Below the pieces are notes generated by a model. The model had not been told where the DNA came from. It was given only the letters and a program-made list of their open reading frames with translations, and ran no database searches. DNA of 64,000 nt from Gnetum montanum (taxonomy: Eukaryota > Streptophyta > Gnetopsida > Gnetales > Gnetaceae): the NCBI GenBank assembly GCA_015680685.1, contig MNCI01003445.1:162187-226186 (forward strand), given 5' to 3'. A program made the position numbers and the translations under genes. Below, piece after piece: positions 13,052 to 24,879 of the stretch (within the stretch, counting starts at the first letter, position 1; every line of letters begins with the position of its first letter).

Positions 13052-13985
13052 TGTAGGGACATCTCTTTTGATTCTCTTATTCTCTTCCCTATATATGATT
13101 TTTGCAAGGTTCAAGCTCTTTGAAGATATTTGGGAGGGTATGAGATGTCTTGCCCAAGATCTGAGCTCTTAAAGGAGACATTTACAAAATTTTGAAGATG
13201 TCTTGACTATGCAAGAGAACTCTTGAAAGAGACATCCTAGTTTTTCTAAGGCATCTAAAATCTCTATCAAATGTCTCATAGATTGGTGAGATGTCTCAAT
13301 AGAGATGCCATAACCATTGTGGAGACATCTCATACATCCTACTTGCAAGTCTAGTTTTTCAGCAAGATGATCCAAAAAGGTTAGAGATGATCCAAATGAA
13401 TGGGAAAACTTAAGAAATTATCCATTCTAATTCAAAAAATAGTCAAAATTATGGAGAAAAAGATAGAGACATCATGGGACCTTCAAGTTGAGCTTGAGGA
13501 ATGTTTTCTAGGTTGTTTGTCTTACTATGTCAATAAATATTGGTGTTGTTTCATGCTTATATCACCATGAGAATTGTTCATGAGGTGAGCTTGAGCAAGA
13601 ATGTGAAAGGATACATTAAGTGAGTGCATATTTGGTTGTAGCTCCAAGGTCGAGTATGTGGTATATTAGCCTATGTATTCTTGTGTCTTGCTTGTGTATT
13701 CAGATCTCAATCCTAGGTTTTGCGAGAGATTCTCTATTGGTTATGTCTTGAATTGAGAATAGACATTGTGTCATTGTAAAGCCTCATTCTCTATAGCATC
13801 ATTTGAGTATTTTTGAGAGGTTGTTCAATGTTTTGTGGGTTTTGAAACCCTACTATAATCTTCTCTTTCAATAATGGAAGATAACTAGTTTTCTTATTTT
13901 CTAGCATATTGTTTATCTTTTCATAATACCTAAATTTAGTGGGATTGAAGGTGATTTTCCATTGGAGTGAACTTGATCTAGCTAA
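13052..13985 (+). repeat. 5' LTR of the chromovirus-like element
   Basis: Starts TGTAGGG and matches 37668 onward through shared blocks such as TTCTCTTCCCTA, ATGTCTTGACTATGCA, ATTGTTCATGAG and TTTTCTTATTTTCTAGCATA. Homology with the 3' copy ends near GTGAACTTG (13971-13979 and 38591-38599). The exact end is uncertain by about 10 bp. Confidence 0.8.
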
Positions 13986-13989
13986 TTAT

Positions 13990-14001
13990 TAGTATTAGAG
14001 A
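13990..14001 (+). other. Degenerate initiator-Met primer binding site
   Basis: TAGTATTAGAGA lies just after the 5' LTR and matches the usual TGGTATCAGAGC with G-to-A and C-to-T changes. The position is right for a PBS. Confidence 0.55.
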
Positions 14002-14043
14002 TTTAGGTTAATTTCTTCTTGAAATTGGTTATGGATTTTTTCA

Positions 14044-15230
14044 AATTCAAATGACATTTAAGAATAAATATGTGCAAACCTTGAAAAGAGAAATGGAGAG
14101 CATGAATTCTACCTTCCAACTGATGTTTGTTTGGTTGGATGAAATCAATAAAAGGTAGGTATAAATGCAACTCCTAGTCATATTTTGACATACGAAGATG
14201 ATGAACATTTATATTTAAATGATGAAGAAGTTTCACAACAAGGTGGAGGAAATGATAAGAAAGAACAATCCATATATGAGAGTGTTAAAACCCATCAATT
14301 AAGGATTCCAATGGGATCCTATACTTCATATGAGAATTCTAAGAGCTCCATCATTGACATTTACTTCTTTCCATGGAAATCTTGATGAGGAGGATGAAGC
14401 AAGGTTTGCTAGAGCATTCCATAATGTTGCAAGACTTTCATACATTGAGTTCAAGATTTTTAATGGTGTAGATGGCACCAATGTTTTTTTAAGTTGTTTA
14501 AAGGTACTTCACAAACACTTTAAGTTTGAAGAGGTACCATATCATTTAAGGGTACCTATTGCTAAATCAAGATTAGAAGAAACAGCTTCTGCTTGGTGGG
14601 AAAAGGAATCTCAAGGTTATGAAAGATACAATGGTTAACCCATCAGAGATTGAAATATGATAAAATATAGGTTGTGAAGAAAATTTTAGCAATCTCATTA
14701 GAGACAAGAGATTATTATGAAGTTAAAATTCATAAGGCAAGGTGACAAAGATGTCAAATTTGAATTTTATGATCTATTCTATCAAGCTAAGGTAAACAAG
14801 GAGGAACATGAACAAACTTCAATCTTTCTAGGAGGTCTCAAAATGGAGCTTTTGCAAGAGTTGTCTTTTTATGAGCCGAAAACTCTTGATGAGACTTATA
14901 ATTTGGTACTCAAGGAAGAAAAGAAACTAAGTGGATTTTGAAATTGGAGCAAACAAAATTCTAAGGGGAAGGACAAGGGATCCAAATCTAATAAGGGATC
15001 CAAGCCCAAATTTGAAGACAAATATGATAACCATGAAAAGAATATAGAAAAGGGAAATAAGAAGGGAAAAGCCAAGAAAGACCATGACAAAAGAGGCAAG
15101 GGTCAAGACAGTAGCTCATTCAAGATTCAGTGTTTTAAGTGTGAAGAATGTGTACTAACAATGGGAATGTCCACTTCACAAGGCCACCAAGGGTAAAGAT
15201 GTACAAACTATGGAGGTGGAGGAGATATTA
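14044..15230 (+). pseudogene. gag remnant with CCHC knuckle
   Basis: Frames at 14185-14385, 14330-14638 and 14717-14941 form a retrotransposon gag capsid region: FKIFNGVDG (usually P-x-F-x-G-x-x-D), VPIAKSRLEETASAWWEKES and FYDLFYQAKVNKEEHEQTSIFLGGLK. A lysine-rich linker follows, then CFKCEE at about 15131, the start of a zinc knuckle that loses frame before its His and last Cys. Shifts occur near 14340 and 14640. It is dead. Confidence 0.8.
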
Positions 15231-15339
15231 AGCCAATCTCCTTAGAGAGGTAATCCTAATGCTTCGAAGATTAAGAAAGTTTCTGAATTAAATTCTTGTG
15301 CATTTATGAGGAATGTGAATAGAGGAGATCATCCTGATA

Positions 15340-15700
15340 AGAAATTTTTATTCTGGATTGGGACTAGATGTTTGCTTATTGTGGCATGGATTCATGTTTT
15401 GATTAATTAAATAGCCCAAGAAATATTATTTCTTTTAGGGTAGTTACTAGATTGGGTTTGGTAACTAATCCTCCTTCTAGAACCTATAAAGTGCATTGGT
15501 GATCTAGAGATTTTTCTCAAGAGGTGAGGAAATAATGTATTTTGAAATTTAAAATTGGGATTTTTCATGATTTTGTAAAGTATGATGTACTTACAATAGA
15601 TTATGTTGATGTAATTCTTGGTAGACCTTAGACTTTTTACAATGGTGCTCATCTTGATGAAGAAATGTATAGAGTGTAGCTAGATCTAATAAAATCCATG
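15340..15700 (+). pseudogene. Aspartic protease remnant
   Basis: GMDSCFD near 15389 stands where D-S-G-A is expected. It is followed by RVVTRLGLVTNPP and, later, VKYDVLTIDYVDVILGRP, the conserved second half of chromovirus proteases (about 15575-15630). Stops lie within it. Confidence 0.65.
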
Positions 15701-15876
15701 AGTTATTTCCCATGATAGCTAAATAAGTGAGACAACAAAGCTCACTTAATGTTTCATTAATCCTTATAGGGAAAAGGGAATACATTAGGAAACATGATAA
15801 AACATTTTTTGGTTTTATTGTTATATCAATAATTGCTTCTAGCCATGATGATGTATAGGTTAAACTTCCTATAGGT

Positions 15877-17230
15877 GTGCTAGGCTTGAAGAAGCAATTT
15901 CCCAAGGTGTTCAAGGGAGAATTGGATGGATTACCACCAATGAGGAATGTACAGCATCAAATTAACTTCATTCCTAGTGCTACCATTCTAAAAGAGATAA
16001 CATATTGGATGCAACCAAATCAAAGGGTAGAATTACAAAGGCCAGTAAAAGAGTTACATGCAAATGGCTTTGTGAGGGAATCCATTTTACCTTGTGCAAT
16101 TCTAGTAGTGCTAGCACCAAAGAAGAATAATAATGAATGGAGGATGTGCATTGATTCCACAATAGTGAATAGGATAATAGTAAGATGTAGGTTTCCTATT
16201 CTAAGGATGGATGATATCCATGATTTCCTTACCAATGCTAAAATTTTTAGCAAAATTAATTTGAAAAGTAGTTACTATCAAATTAGAATCAATCCCAGTG
16301 ATGAATGGAAGATAGCTTTCAAAATACCATATGGATTATTTGAGTGGTTGGTGATGAAATTTGGGCTGATGAATGCACCTGACATATTCATGACGTTGAT
16401 GCATAATGCATGGAATAACTTGATTGGTAAGTGTTGTATTATTTTTTTAATGATACTTTGATGTATAGCTCTAATAATAAAGAGCACTTGGATTACTTGC
16501 AGATGATGTGTCTTAAATTGAAGGAGGCATAGTTTGTGATAAATGTGAAGAAAAGCTATTTCTTCAAGAGGCAAATAATATATTTAAGGCATGTGGTTTT
16601 CAAAAATCAAATTAGGATGGAAGCTACCAAGGTTAAGACAAATAAGAATTGGCCAACTCCTAAGAATGTTTGGGAGGTAAGATCATTCCTTAATTTAGTA
16701 GGTTTTTATAGATGGTTCATCAAAATTTTTAGTGGTATTTCTTAGCCAATGTTTTCTTTGTTAAAGAAAAATAAAGATTTTAAGTGGGATAAGAAAACAT
16801 AAGGAAGATTTGGCTTGCTGAAAGTAAAAAGTACCAATGAATGAATGCTTGCAATTCTATATTTTCAAAAGCTTTTTCAAGTAGAGGTGGATGCAAGTGG
16901 ACTTACCATTGGTGGGATACTTTTATAAGAATGTAGGCATGTGGCTTTATTTTTTGAAAAATTGAATGAGTCAAGAAAAAAATATAGCATATATGAGAAG
17001 GAGTTATATGTTATTCTTCAAGTAATCAAAAATTTGAGGTATTACTTATTGTCCAAAGAGTTCACTTTGATTACGAACCACAAATCACTATAATTTCTAA
17101 ACTATTAAGAGAAGCTAAGTGCAAAGCACATGAAGTGGGTTGCACTGTTACAAGATTTAATTTTTTATTGAAACACAAAAGTGAGAAAGCTAATGTGATG
17201 ACTAATGCATTATCTAGAATGCATATGGTT
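15877..17230 (+). pseudogene. Reverse transcriptase and RNase H remnant
   Basis: The main frame (15877-16461) opens with LGLKKQFPKVFKGELDGLPP, the standard pre-RT segment. It then shows APKKNNNEWRMCIDS, FSKINLKSSYYQIRINPSDEW, FKIPYGLFEWLVMKFGLMNAP and a disrupted Y-x-D-D site near 16440-16460, where a frame shift falls. The frame resumes at 16536-16745 (VWEVRSFLNLVGFYRWFI). RNase H traces run from about 16880 (VEVDASGLTIGG) to 17225 (ALSRMH). Confidence 0.85.
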
Positions 17231-17239
17231 AATTTTAGT

Positions 17240-18110
17240 GCACCTCATGTAAAAGGTATGCATGATTTTGCTAATTTGTATGAACATGATTGTGATTTTG
17301 GGCAAGTTTAAAAGAACCCAAAGGATTCATTGTTTGGTAGGATAGAACAATGGAGGAACTATCCTATTTAAGATAAACTATTATTTAAGAATGGAAAGAT
17401 ATGTATTCTTAATTGTGATTTTGGAAAAAATATTTTTTTTGAAAAACATTGTAGTAGCATGGTAGGTCACATGGGTAGGGATAAAAATTTGAAACTTGTG
17501 TGTAGGCATGTTTTTTGGCCTAGTATGATAACTAAAGTTTCAAAATTTATGAAGGAGTAATTTGATAGAAGTTCAAAGGAGGTAAAGGAGTGGATGGACA
17601 TTATATGTCTTTGCCAATTCCCAAGGATCCATGGAAATGTCAATGGATTTTGTGAGTAATATTCTAAAAATAAAAAGTGGAAACAATGTAATTTTTGTTG
17701 TTGTGAATAGGTTCTCCAAGATGGCATACTTTATTCTATGCAAAAAGATGAGTGATGCTTCTCATGTGGCAAAGTTGTTTTTTTGAGCATGTTATAAGGT
17801 TGCATGGAATTCCTTTGAATTTTATTAGTGATAAAGACTCTAAATTCACTAGTCACTTTTGGAGGTTTCTTTGAGAAATTTTAGGTACAAAATTGAATTT
17901 TTCTAGTGCATATCTTCCAAAATCTAATGGCCAAATGGAGGTGGGAAATAAATCCTTTCTAAACATTTTGAGATGTTTGTGTGATGGACAACCAAACAAG
18001 TAGAAAAACTTGTTATGTGATGCTATGTTTTTTTATAATAATGCTTTTCATCTTACCATTAACAAAAGTACATTTAAGATGAATTATGATTTTTACTGTA
18101 AGATGGTGAA
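17240..18110 (+). pseudogene. Integrase remnant, 5' part (split)
   Basis: The zinc-binding domain is traceable from about 17390 to 17560 (HMGRDKNLKLVCRHVFWP). The core follows with [38 protein letters not shown] (second Asp) and SSAYLPKSNGQMEVGNKS (Glu, near 17905-17955). The frame runs to the insertion at 18110 and continues after 36188. Several stops are present. Confidence 0.85.
18106..18110. repeat. Target site duplication, left copy
   Basis: GTGAA directly before the LTR. It pairs with ATGAA at 36184-36188, directly after the other LTR (four of five bases match). Confidence 0.7.
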
Positions 18111-19415
18111 TGTACCGTCCGAAATCGTCGATCTCCGACTAGAATGAAACAGAAACCTGGAGATCTCTGGACATGCACAGAAGACCCTACCTTCGCTTGA
18201 GGGCAAGCTGGAATTACGAAGGCAGAGTACCTTGAATGGTCCGCACGCGGATCAGGCAAGGATTTCCCCGAACGTACACCGATATGCTATACGCTAGGTT
18301 ATGTGTAAACGACGTAACGAATGTAAAACTGAGCGTAAACGTACAAAAGCATAAACAGTAAACATGCAACAATGAATGAAAAACTGTAACAGATTTCAGC
18401 AGAGAAATGTAGGAATATTATTGCGAAATGAAAGTTACAATGCATTGATCTAACGCAGTTGTGACTCTGACACAAGGCGGATGAATAGCCCTGGTGGAAG
18501 CAGGGATGACTGTGTGTTGGGTTCAACTGTAGGCACAGCATAAAAGCTGTATGCTCAACGTGCAGGATCGAGATTCAGCGTATAGGGTTTCTGCTCTATT
18601 TCTTTGGTTTCTCAACGTCTTTGGTTTTTGTCTTTGCTTTGCTCAAAATTGCCAACCCCGATCTAATGAAAAATTGGGGTTTTTATACAAATTTAGATGT
18701 TAGACTTGGGTTAGGTGACATGTGGCACATTGACCGGGTGCAAGAGAATGAAATGTTACAAGTGTACAACGTGCTGCATCTACTGGGTGTATACGCTATA
18801 TCTGCTGGGCGTAGATCCTGGACGTATACGCTATATCTGCTGGGCGTAGACCCTGGGCGTATACGCTGTGGATGCATGCTTGGCATATACGCTGGGCATG
18901 CAGGATGTACATGCTCAGCGTATGGACTCCAAAATGCATGATGTCAACACTTGATGATTGCTCTGTTCACGTGAGTTGATGCCTTGTACCGAATCTTACT
19001 CTGAAGTGTTGTTTCCATGTTGTCTTCGGGGATTGTGTGCCAGGAGTATATGCCAGTCATACATGTTGAGTGTACATGTGAGGCGTGTACACTGGGTATA
19101 TATGTCGGGCGTATACGCTGGGAATGTTGGGCTTATACGCTAAGAATGTTGGGCATATACGTTGTTCCTGTTGGGCATATACATTGAGAATGCATACTTA
19201 GTGAAGACTAAGTATTTTGAGCTCCGAAGTTGCCATTTTTTGGTAGCAGATGTGGTCGTGGTCATCGGTGGGTCCCAAGGAACTGTTCTTCATTGAGTTC
19301 AATTCTGTTTGAAGCTATCTGTGGGACCCTCAAGCTCTAGTCATGCTAGGGAACATCATGACTTAGCTCGATTCTGGTTGGGAAAGTACTAAGCTCAGAA
19401 TTTTGTGGTGTTTTA
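18111..19415 (-). repeat. 3' LTR of the nested element
   Basis: Read on the - strand it begins TAAAACACCACAAAATTC (G of the usual TG changed to A) and ends GGACGGTACA. It aligns along its whole length with 34884-36183. In the first 200 bases I count roughly a dozen differences, almost all transitions. It contains many GCGTATACGC-like words (about 18780-19180), discussed in the findings. Confidence 0.95.
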
Positions 19416-19429
19416 TTGGCCCCTCTTTG
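19416..19429 (-). other. Polypurine tract of the nested element
   Basis: On the - strand this reads CAAAGAGGGGCCAA directly before the 3' LTR, the expected place and composition for plus-strand priming. Confidence 0.8.
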
Positions 19430-20857
19430 TTGATGCTTGGAGGAATCGACCTGAGAAGCGTCAACAAAGAAGTGCAAAACACCACAAGCAACTTAATAGA
19501 GACACTGTCCTTGGCCACCTGGCTAGACGTCATCGTACCATATTCAGTAGTACATAGGATTGGGGAAGTGAAATTTGTATTTGGTAGGGAAATGAAAACT
19601 GTAGGGATTGGTAAGCAATGAAGGGCTCGTACGTGGTGGAGAGGGTGTCCGGGTATGTGTACGGGTCATGCTTATCTTCTTGGGATCAAAGCATGATGTG
19701 TACGTCCTTTGGCGGTACAAGACTCTTGCTTGGTGTTCAAGAGATCTTGTTGGCATAACCAAAGCTACGTGACAATGTGTTGCGTTCTTTGAAGGAACAG
19801 GGCCCTTGTTTAGTGTTTAGGGGAAACCTGTTGGCGGAAAGCCAAAGCCATGTAACGGGATGTTTCTTGATTGTTTTAGACATGCACGTTTGCTTTCGAG
19901 GCAATAGCTATCCCATTTTTGTTTTATGTGGGAAGGGATGATTTTCTATTATTTTTTTGCACATGCTTAAATGCCATGTTGTGGATTGCAATCGCCTAAG
20001 AGTGGTGTAGTATGCAACAGTATGTTCGATGTTTCAGGCTGTACTGGGTGTGTTCGGGATGTAACCAAGTAGGAGATGCTGAAGGATAGGTGGGACATCT
20101 AATGGGAGATGTACTAGTGAATGGCTTGATTTAGTCTTCCCACGTGTATTGTGAACAACAGCTCACCTTGCTGCTTATGACGAAGTGCATTCTTGTACGA
20201 ATATCTCTGAGTGTCATCCTGCAAACACAACTCCAAGAAGACAAGAAAACCATGAGTGAGTAAGCAAGCTTAGACTTAAACAGCTACTGATGAAACAAAG
20301 GCACCGAATGAGATTTCAGGCACTGTATATGAATGGCAGCAATGTTGGTAGGATCAGCTGATGGCGAGCAATGCAGCGGCTCTGATGAAGTTGGGATGCA
20401 GCCATAGATCGAGGTACCAGAGAGAAAATTGCCAGTTTATAGTCGTAGCGGACTATCATGGGTTAGTTTTATGTCATGACCCATTGGACATTTTCCGTTT
20501 AGCATCGTGGCGGACGGTACATTTCTAGTTTCTAATCTTGGCGGACCGTGAAGAGGCAAACTAGTTTATAGTCCTAGCAGACTCTGGTGAATGTGATTGT
20601 GGTTGTTTACTGTCGTACCGGATGGGTGCTAGTTTATTGTCTTTGCAGACATCCTGTGGTATCAGTTTACCATCATGATGCCAGGACGAGCTGTGGTATC
20701 AGTTTACCGTCGTGATTCTAGGACGAGCTGTGGTATCAGTTTACCGTCATGATTCCAAGATGACCTGTGGTATCAGTTTACCATCATGATTCTAGGACGA
20801 GCTATGGTATCAGTTTACTGTCATGATTCCAGGACGAGCACGTACCTGAGCCTATAC
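19430..20857 (-). other. 3' untranslated region of the nested element
   Basis: About 1.4 kb between the pol stop (20858-20860) and the PPT. It has no coding frame. From 20434 to 20845 it holds repeated AGTTTA-plus-hairpin motifs, including five tandem 37-bp copies. Confidence 0.75.
20661..20845 (+). repeat. Five tandem 37-bp repeats
   Basis: Copies start at 20661, 20698, 20735, 20772 and 20809 with an exact 37-bp period and a few substitutions. Each begins ATCAGTTTAC and ends GAGC(T/A)-TGGT or similar. The block ends a few bases from the pol stop. There are no spacers between copies, so it is an ordinary minisatellite and not a CRISPR array. Confidence 0.95.
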
Positions 20858-22000
20858 TCAAATGTGGAACGGTTTCAAGAACAAATGATTGGTCGGATTT
20901 GCAAGTTCATTCCCTTCCATATCGGCCAACTTGAATGCTTCGTTGTCGTATGCTTTGGTTACCAAGTAGGGCCCTTCCCAGTTAGCTGAGAATTTGTCCA
21001 GATGTTCCTAAATGGCCTTAAGTACAAGGTTTCCTTCCTTGATAGGGTGCTTATGAATGTCGTGCCGATGGCATTGTCTTTATCTTTTTTGATACCATTC
21101 AATCTGATCAAGGGCACGTATGTGTTCCTCCTCCACCGAGTCCAAGTCAACAATGCGTAGATCATTCTTTTGCCCATCGTCGAGGAGTCCGGAGAGAGTG
21201 ATCCTTAAAGATGGTACCTGTAATTCCAATGGTAAAACAGCTTCAGAACCATAAACAAGACTATATGGCGTTTTACCTATGGAAGTTCGATGCGTAGTAT
21301 GATAAGCCCACAGTGCGTATACCAGCTGCTCGTGCCATTTTTTTTTCCTTTGGGTAAGCATCTTTTTAAGTACTATGATGATGGTTTTATTTGTGGCTTC
21401 AGCTTGTCCATTGCTTTGAGGGTAGTAAGGGGATGAAAATGAGTTTTTGATCCCTAGACTTTCACAAAAAGTTTTGGTTTCGCCGCTATTGAATTGTGGC
21501 CTATTATCGGTGATGATGGTCATTGGGATGCCAAAACGGGTCACAATGTTTTCAAGAATGAAATTGCATACGTGTTTAGATGTGGTTTTTCGAAGGGGCA
21601 CAGCTTCTACCCACTTCGTAAAATACTCTATCGCGGTTATGATGAAGCTATGCCCTGCAGAAGATGGGTGTTATTGGTCCGATAAGGTCCAACCCCCACT
21701 TTTGAAAGGGCTATGTGATTTGTGCTGTATGCAACTCGTTTGGTGGGACATGGATTAGATTACTATGTCTTTGAAAGGTACTACATGTTTTAGCCTTGGA
21801 GAGACAGTCATACTCCATATGTGGCCAATAATAGCCTAAGCGTCTTATTTTCGTTGCCATTGCTTTAGGTGCTATGTTTCCTCTGCATAGTTCGTCATGT
21901 ACTTGCTCAACAATGGTTTGGGCATCAGCACTACTAACGCATGTTAGCAGTATGCCTTCGTAGGATCAACGACACAATGTGTCCCCTACCAATGCATATT
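20858..22000 (-). pseudogene. Integrase of the nested Tat element
   Basis: Read from 22000 down. The zinc-binding domain has HDELCRGNIAPKAMATKIRRLGYYW-type wording with a C-x-x-x-x-x-C pair (about 21940-21750), followed by the core start WGLDLIGPI. The core continues with FGIPMTIITDNRPQFNS (second Asp) and SSPYYPQSNGQAEATNK (Glu) at 21601-21350, then HTTHRTSIGKTPYSLVYG. The C-terminal domain has KFSANWEGPYLVTKAY and ends FHI-stop at 20858-20860. A frame shift near 21080-21170 and a few stops separate the parts. Confidence 0.85.
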
Positions 22001-22690
22001 TCCAAGAACGCTTTCGTACCGCATCTTTTTGTGCATTCGTTAGATGTTGTGGTGCTTCACCGCGTAGAAGATACTCTTTTATGTCATCATACCATTCTAC
22101 TACGTGTGTTGTACTAACGGATGCAATTGGTAATATATCGAGAGTATCGGTTATGGGTTTAGCATAACTGATTATGGAGCTTGGCAATGTATGGAACATG
22201 TCAGATGATATGTTTAGCGCTAGCGTGGCTAGTGCGTCTACAATGGTATTGTCGTTTCTAGAGACATGTTGCATGTCCATGTTTTCGAATTGCCTCATTA
22301 AGTGTTTGGCTAAGTCACAGTATGGTTGTATATATTACGCTTTGCATGTATAAACATTTGTGACTTGGTTCAAAACCAGTTGTGAGTCTCCCCTAACCAC
22401 TAGTCGTATGATATCTAAAGCTAGTGCTACCATGAGACCTCTAAGGAGACCTTTGTATTCTGCTATGTTTTTGGTACAATGAAAGTCGAAACGATAGGCA
22501 AAGGGTCAGATCTCCCCAGAGGAATAGGTGATGACGGTAGCAGCACTTCCCCCTCGAGAGGTGGATACTCCATCAAAGTTCAAAATGGCATCGTAGTGAT
22601 CGGGTACTATGTCTATTGCACTCACATTTTCATCAGGGAACTCTGCCTCTATTGTTGCTTGATCATGCGTTGGTGACACAGCCATTTGAT
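22001..22690 (-). pseudogene. Second (archaeal-like) RNase H of the Tat pol
   Basis: NFDGVSTSRGGSAATVI (Asp), NIAEYKGLLRGLMVAL (Glu) and LVVRGDSQLVLNQV (Asp) form a complete RNase H fold pattern between the RT-linked RNase H and integrase. Its end, NDNTIVDALATLAL, is also typical. Plant Tat elements are known to carry such an extra RNase H. Stops occur at the end of SSGEI and near 22335. Confidence 0.75.
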
Positions 22691-23297
22691 TCGCTATGGC
22701 TTAACCCTTAAATGATGATTGCGCTATGTAGTGTAGGTCAAACTCGGCTATCATGGCTTTCCAACAGGCTATTCTACTTGACTCGTAAATGTTTCCTGTG
22801 ATGGCTCTGAGCACATCATCTTTGCAGATTACATTGACTTGGTTATGAAAGAGGTAATGTCGTCATTTCTTTAAGGAAAAGACCAGGGCTAAACATGATC
22901 TCTCCACCTCGTTATACTTCTTCTCATGGGCTAGTAATGCATGGCTTAAGTAGTAGACAGGGATTTCGGTTCCATCATCTTGTTTTTGGCAAAGCATGGA
23001 CGTGATTGACAAGTCTGAAGTGGCAAGGTAGATGTAAAACGGTTTATCATTTTGAGGTGGATAAACTGTGGGTAGTTGAACAAGTGCTACTTTAATATTG
23101 TCAAATGCTTCCTGGCACTATGCAGTCCATTCAAAATGGACGTTCTTGCATAGCAAGTGGTTCATAGGTTTCAACTTGTCCATTAGTTTTTCTATGAAAC
23201 ATCTGATGAACTGTAATCTACCTTGTAGACCTCGGAGTTCGGTAAGGTTGCTAGGTGGTTTTAAGTTTGTTATGTCCTTGACTTTATCAGGGTCTAC
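22691..23297 (-). pseudogene. RT-linked RNase H and connection region
   Basis: The - strand continues from RT through GRLQFIRCFIEKLMDKLKP and HFEWTAQCQEAFDNIK-type wording, then QLPTVYPPQNDKPFYIYLATSD and the YYLSHALLAHEKKYNEVER-like segment (about 22890-22960). This is the first RNase H of Tat elements, whose catalytic residues are often degenerate. Confidence 0.7.
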
Positions 23298-24327
23298 TCA
23301 TATCCCTGCTTCTGAGGCTATAAATCCAAGCATTTTGCCTGTTTTGACTCCGAAGACACATTTCTTTGGGTTAAGTCTCAGCTCATATTTTAAACAATGC
23401 TTTAGTACCAAATCTAGATCTTGTACGTGTTGTTCTGATGTCTTTGATTTAACCACGATATCATCCACATAGTCGTTGAGCAAGTGCAGCATGTAATCAC
23501 TAAAAATAAAGGTCATATCCCTTTGATATGTGGCCCTAGCGTTCTTGAGACCGAAGGGCATCATTGTGTAACAAAAGGTTCTCCATGGTGTCATAAAGGT
23601 AGTACAGAGCTAATGCTCTGGGTTAATGCGTATTTGGTTGTATCCTAAGAATCCATCCATAAAAGATAATAGGGTGTGCCCAGTGGTTGAGTCAACAAGT
23701 TGATCGATGCTGGGTAGGGGAAAATCATCCTTTATGGTTGCAACGTTGAGATCCTGGAAGTCAATGCATAAGCAAATGCTTCCGTTCTTTTTCGGGACAA
23801 TGACCATGTTGGATACCCAATCGACGTAATCGATAGCCCAAATGAAACCTACTTGATAAAGTTTGGTGATCTTATTCTGAATTTCCAATGCTACCTCAGG
23901 TTTAACCTTTCGTGCCTTTTGTTTTACTGGCCTCAGTTTTGGATCAAGGATAATATTGTGCTGGACGATTCGAGGATCTAACCCGGGCATGTCATTGTAA
24001 GACCAAGCAAATGCTTTTATGTTGTCTTGAAGCACTTCTTCTATGTCTTTGGCCAGTTGAGGTTACAATAATGTACTTAATTTTAATATTTTAATTTCAC
24101 CATCAGGCATAGTGATGGGGGTTTCAATCAACGAGTCTTCAATGATACTATCAGCTTCTATGTCGAGAGATCCTGTCATACCTTTGTAGCTATCTAGCAT
24201 ATGGTTGTGTCGTCTGTTGATGTACCTAAGCTGATGGAATTTATGTCGATTTCTCATGTGATCTTTCCATATGGTCCATCGATGATCAATGATGTAGATA
24301 GATGCTGACAATCTATCGGGCTTGCTC
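23298..24327 (-). pseudogene. Reverse transcriptase of the nested Tat element
   Basis: Two near-contiguous frames (24035-23610 and 23594-23298) give FAWSYNDMPGLDPRIVQH, KKNGSICLCIDFQDLNVAT, DDFPLPSIDQLVDSTTGH, FLGYNQIRINPEH, MPFGLKNARATYQR and the active site LNDYVDDIVVKS. This is close to the Tat-lineage consensus. Upstream, 24311-24063 is the usual leader of the RT part. At 24328-24345 the - strand reads CTGTTTATTAGCAG, a plausible splice acceptor just before this open frame. Tat relatives of the Ogre type splice an intron between protease and RT. Confidence 0.85.
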
Positions 24328-24440
24328 CTGCTAATAAACAGAGGGCAGAATGAGCTAGGAGGTGTTGTTCAGTGTTCCTTGGTAACGTAAATCATGTGTA
24401 CATGTACGATGGTGGTTTATCATCACACTGGGATGCATGG

Positions 24441-24680
24441 CAGTTTAAGGCCTTACCGAGCCATGTGTGGCAGTTTAAGGCCTTACCGGGCCAAATGTGG
24501 ATCATATATGGCAATTTAAGGCCTTACCGGGCCGAATGTGATAATTTAAGGCCTTACCAGGCCGTATGTGAGCCGTAGGTGGCAGTTTAAGGCCTTACCA
24601 GGCCAAATGGGGTAGTTTGTGATAGCTTAAGGCCTTACCGGGCCATCATGGCAGTTTAAGGTCATACTGGGCTGTATGTG
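24441..24680 (+). repeat. Array of seven AGTTTAAGGCC hairpin repeats
   Basis: Copies begin near 24441, 24471, 24512, 24542, 24582, 24622 and 24651 with irregular 29-41 bp spacing. The core is AGTTTAA-GGCC-TTACCG-GGCC, an inverted repeat with a six-base loop. The last copy is diverged. Confidence 0.9.
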
Positions 24681-24879
24681 TGATTTGACGATGCCTAGTC
24701 ACCGTATAATTGGCATAGAAGATTTTGCGCCAAAATGTTCAGTGTGGGCATCCGGAATTGGTTTACAAGGGAATTAGCATGTGGTAGTGTTCATTTTGTT
24801 TTATATATTTTTTTTATTTTGTATTTTGAACAAATTTAATTAAAATTAATAATAAAAGAAATAAAAAAGAAATTAATTA

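Noticed and set aside
20661-20845. Regular 37-bp repeats resembling a CRISPR array
   Set aside because: Copies are directly adjacent with no spacers, and the context is a plant retrotransposon 3' region.
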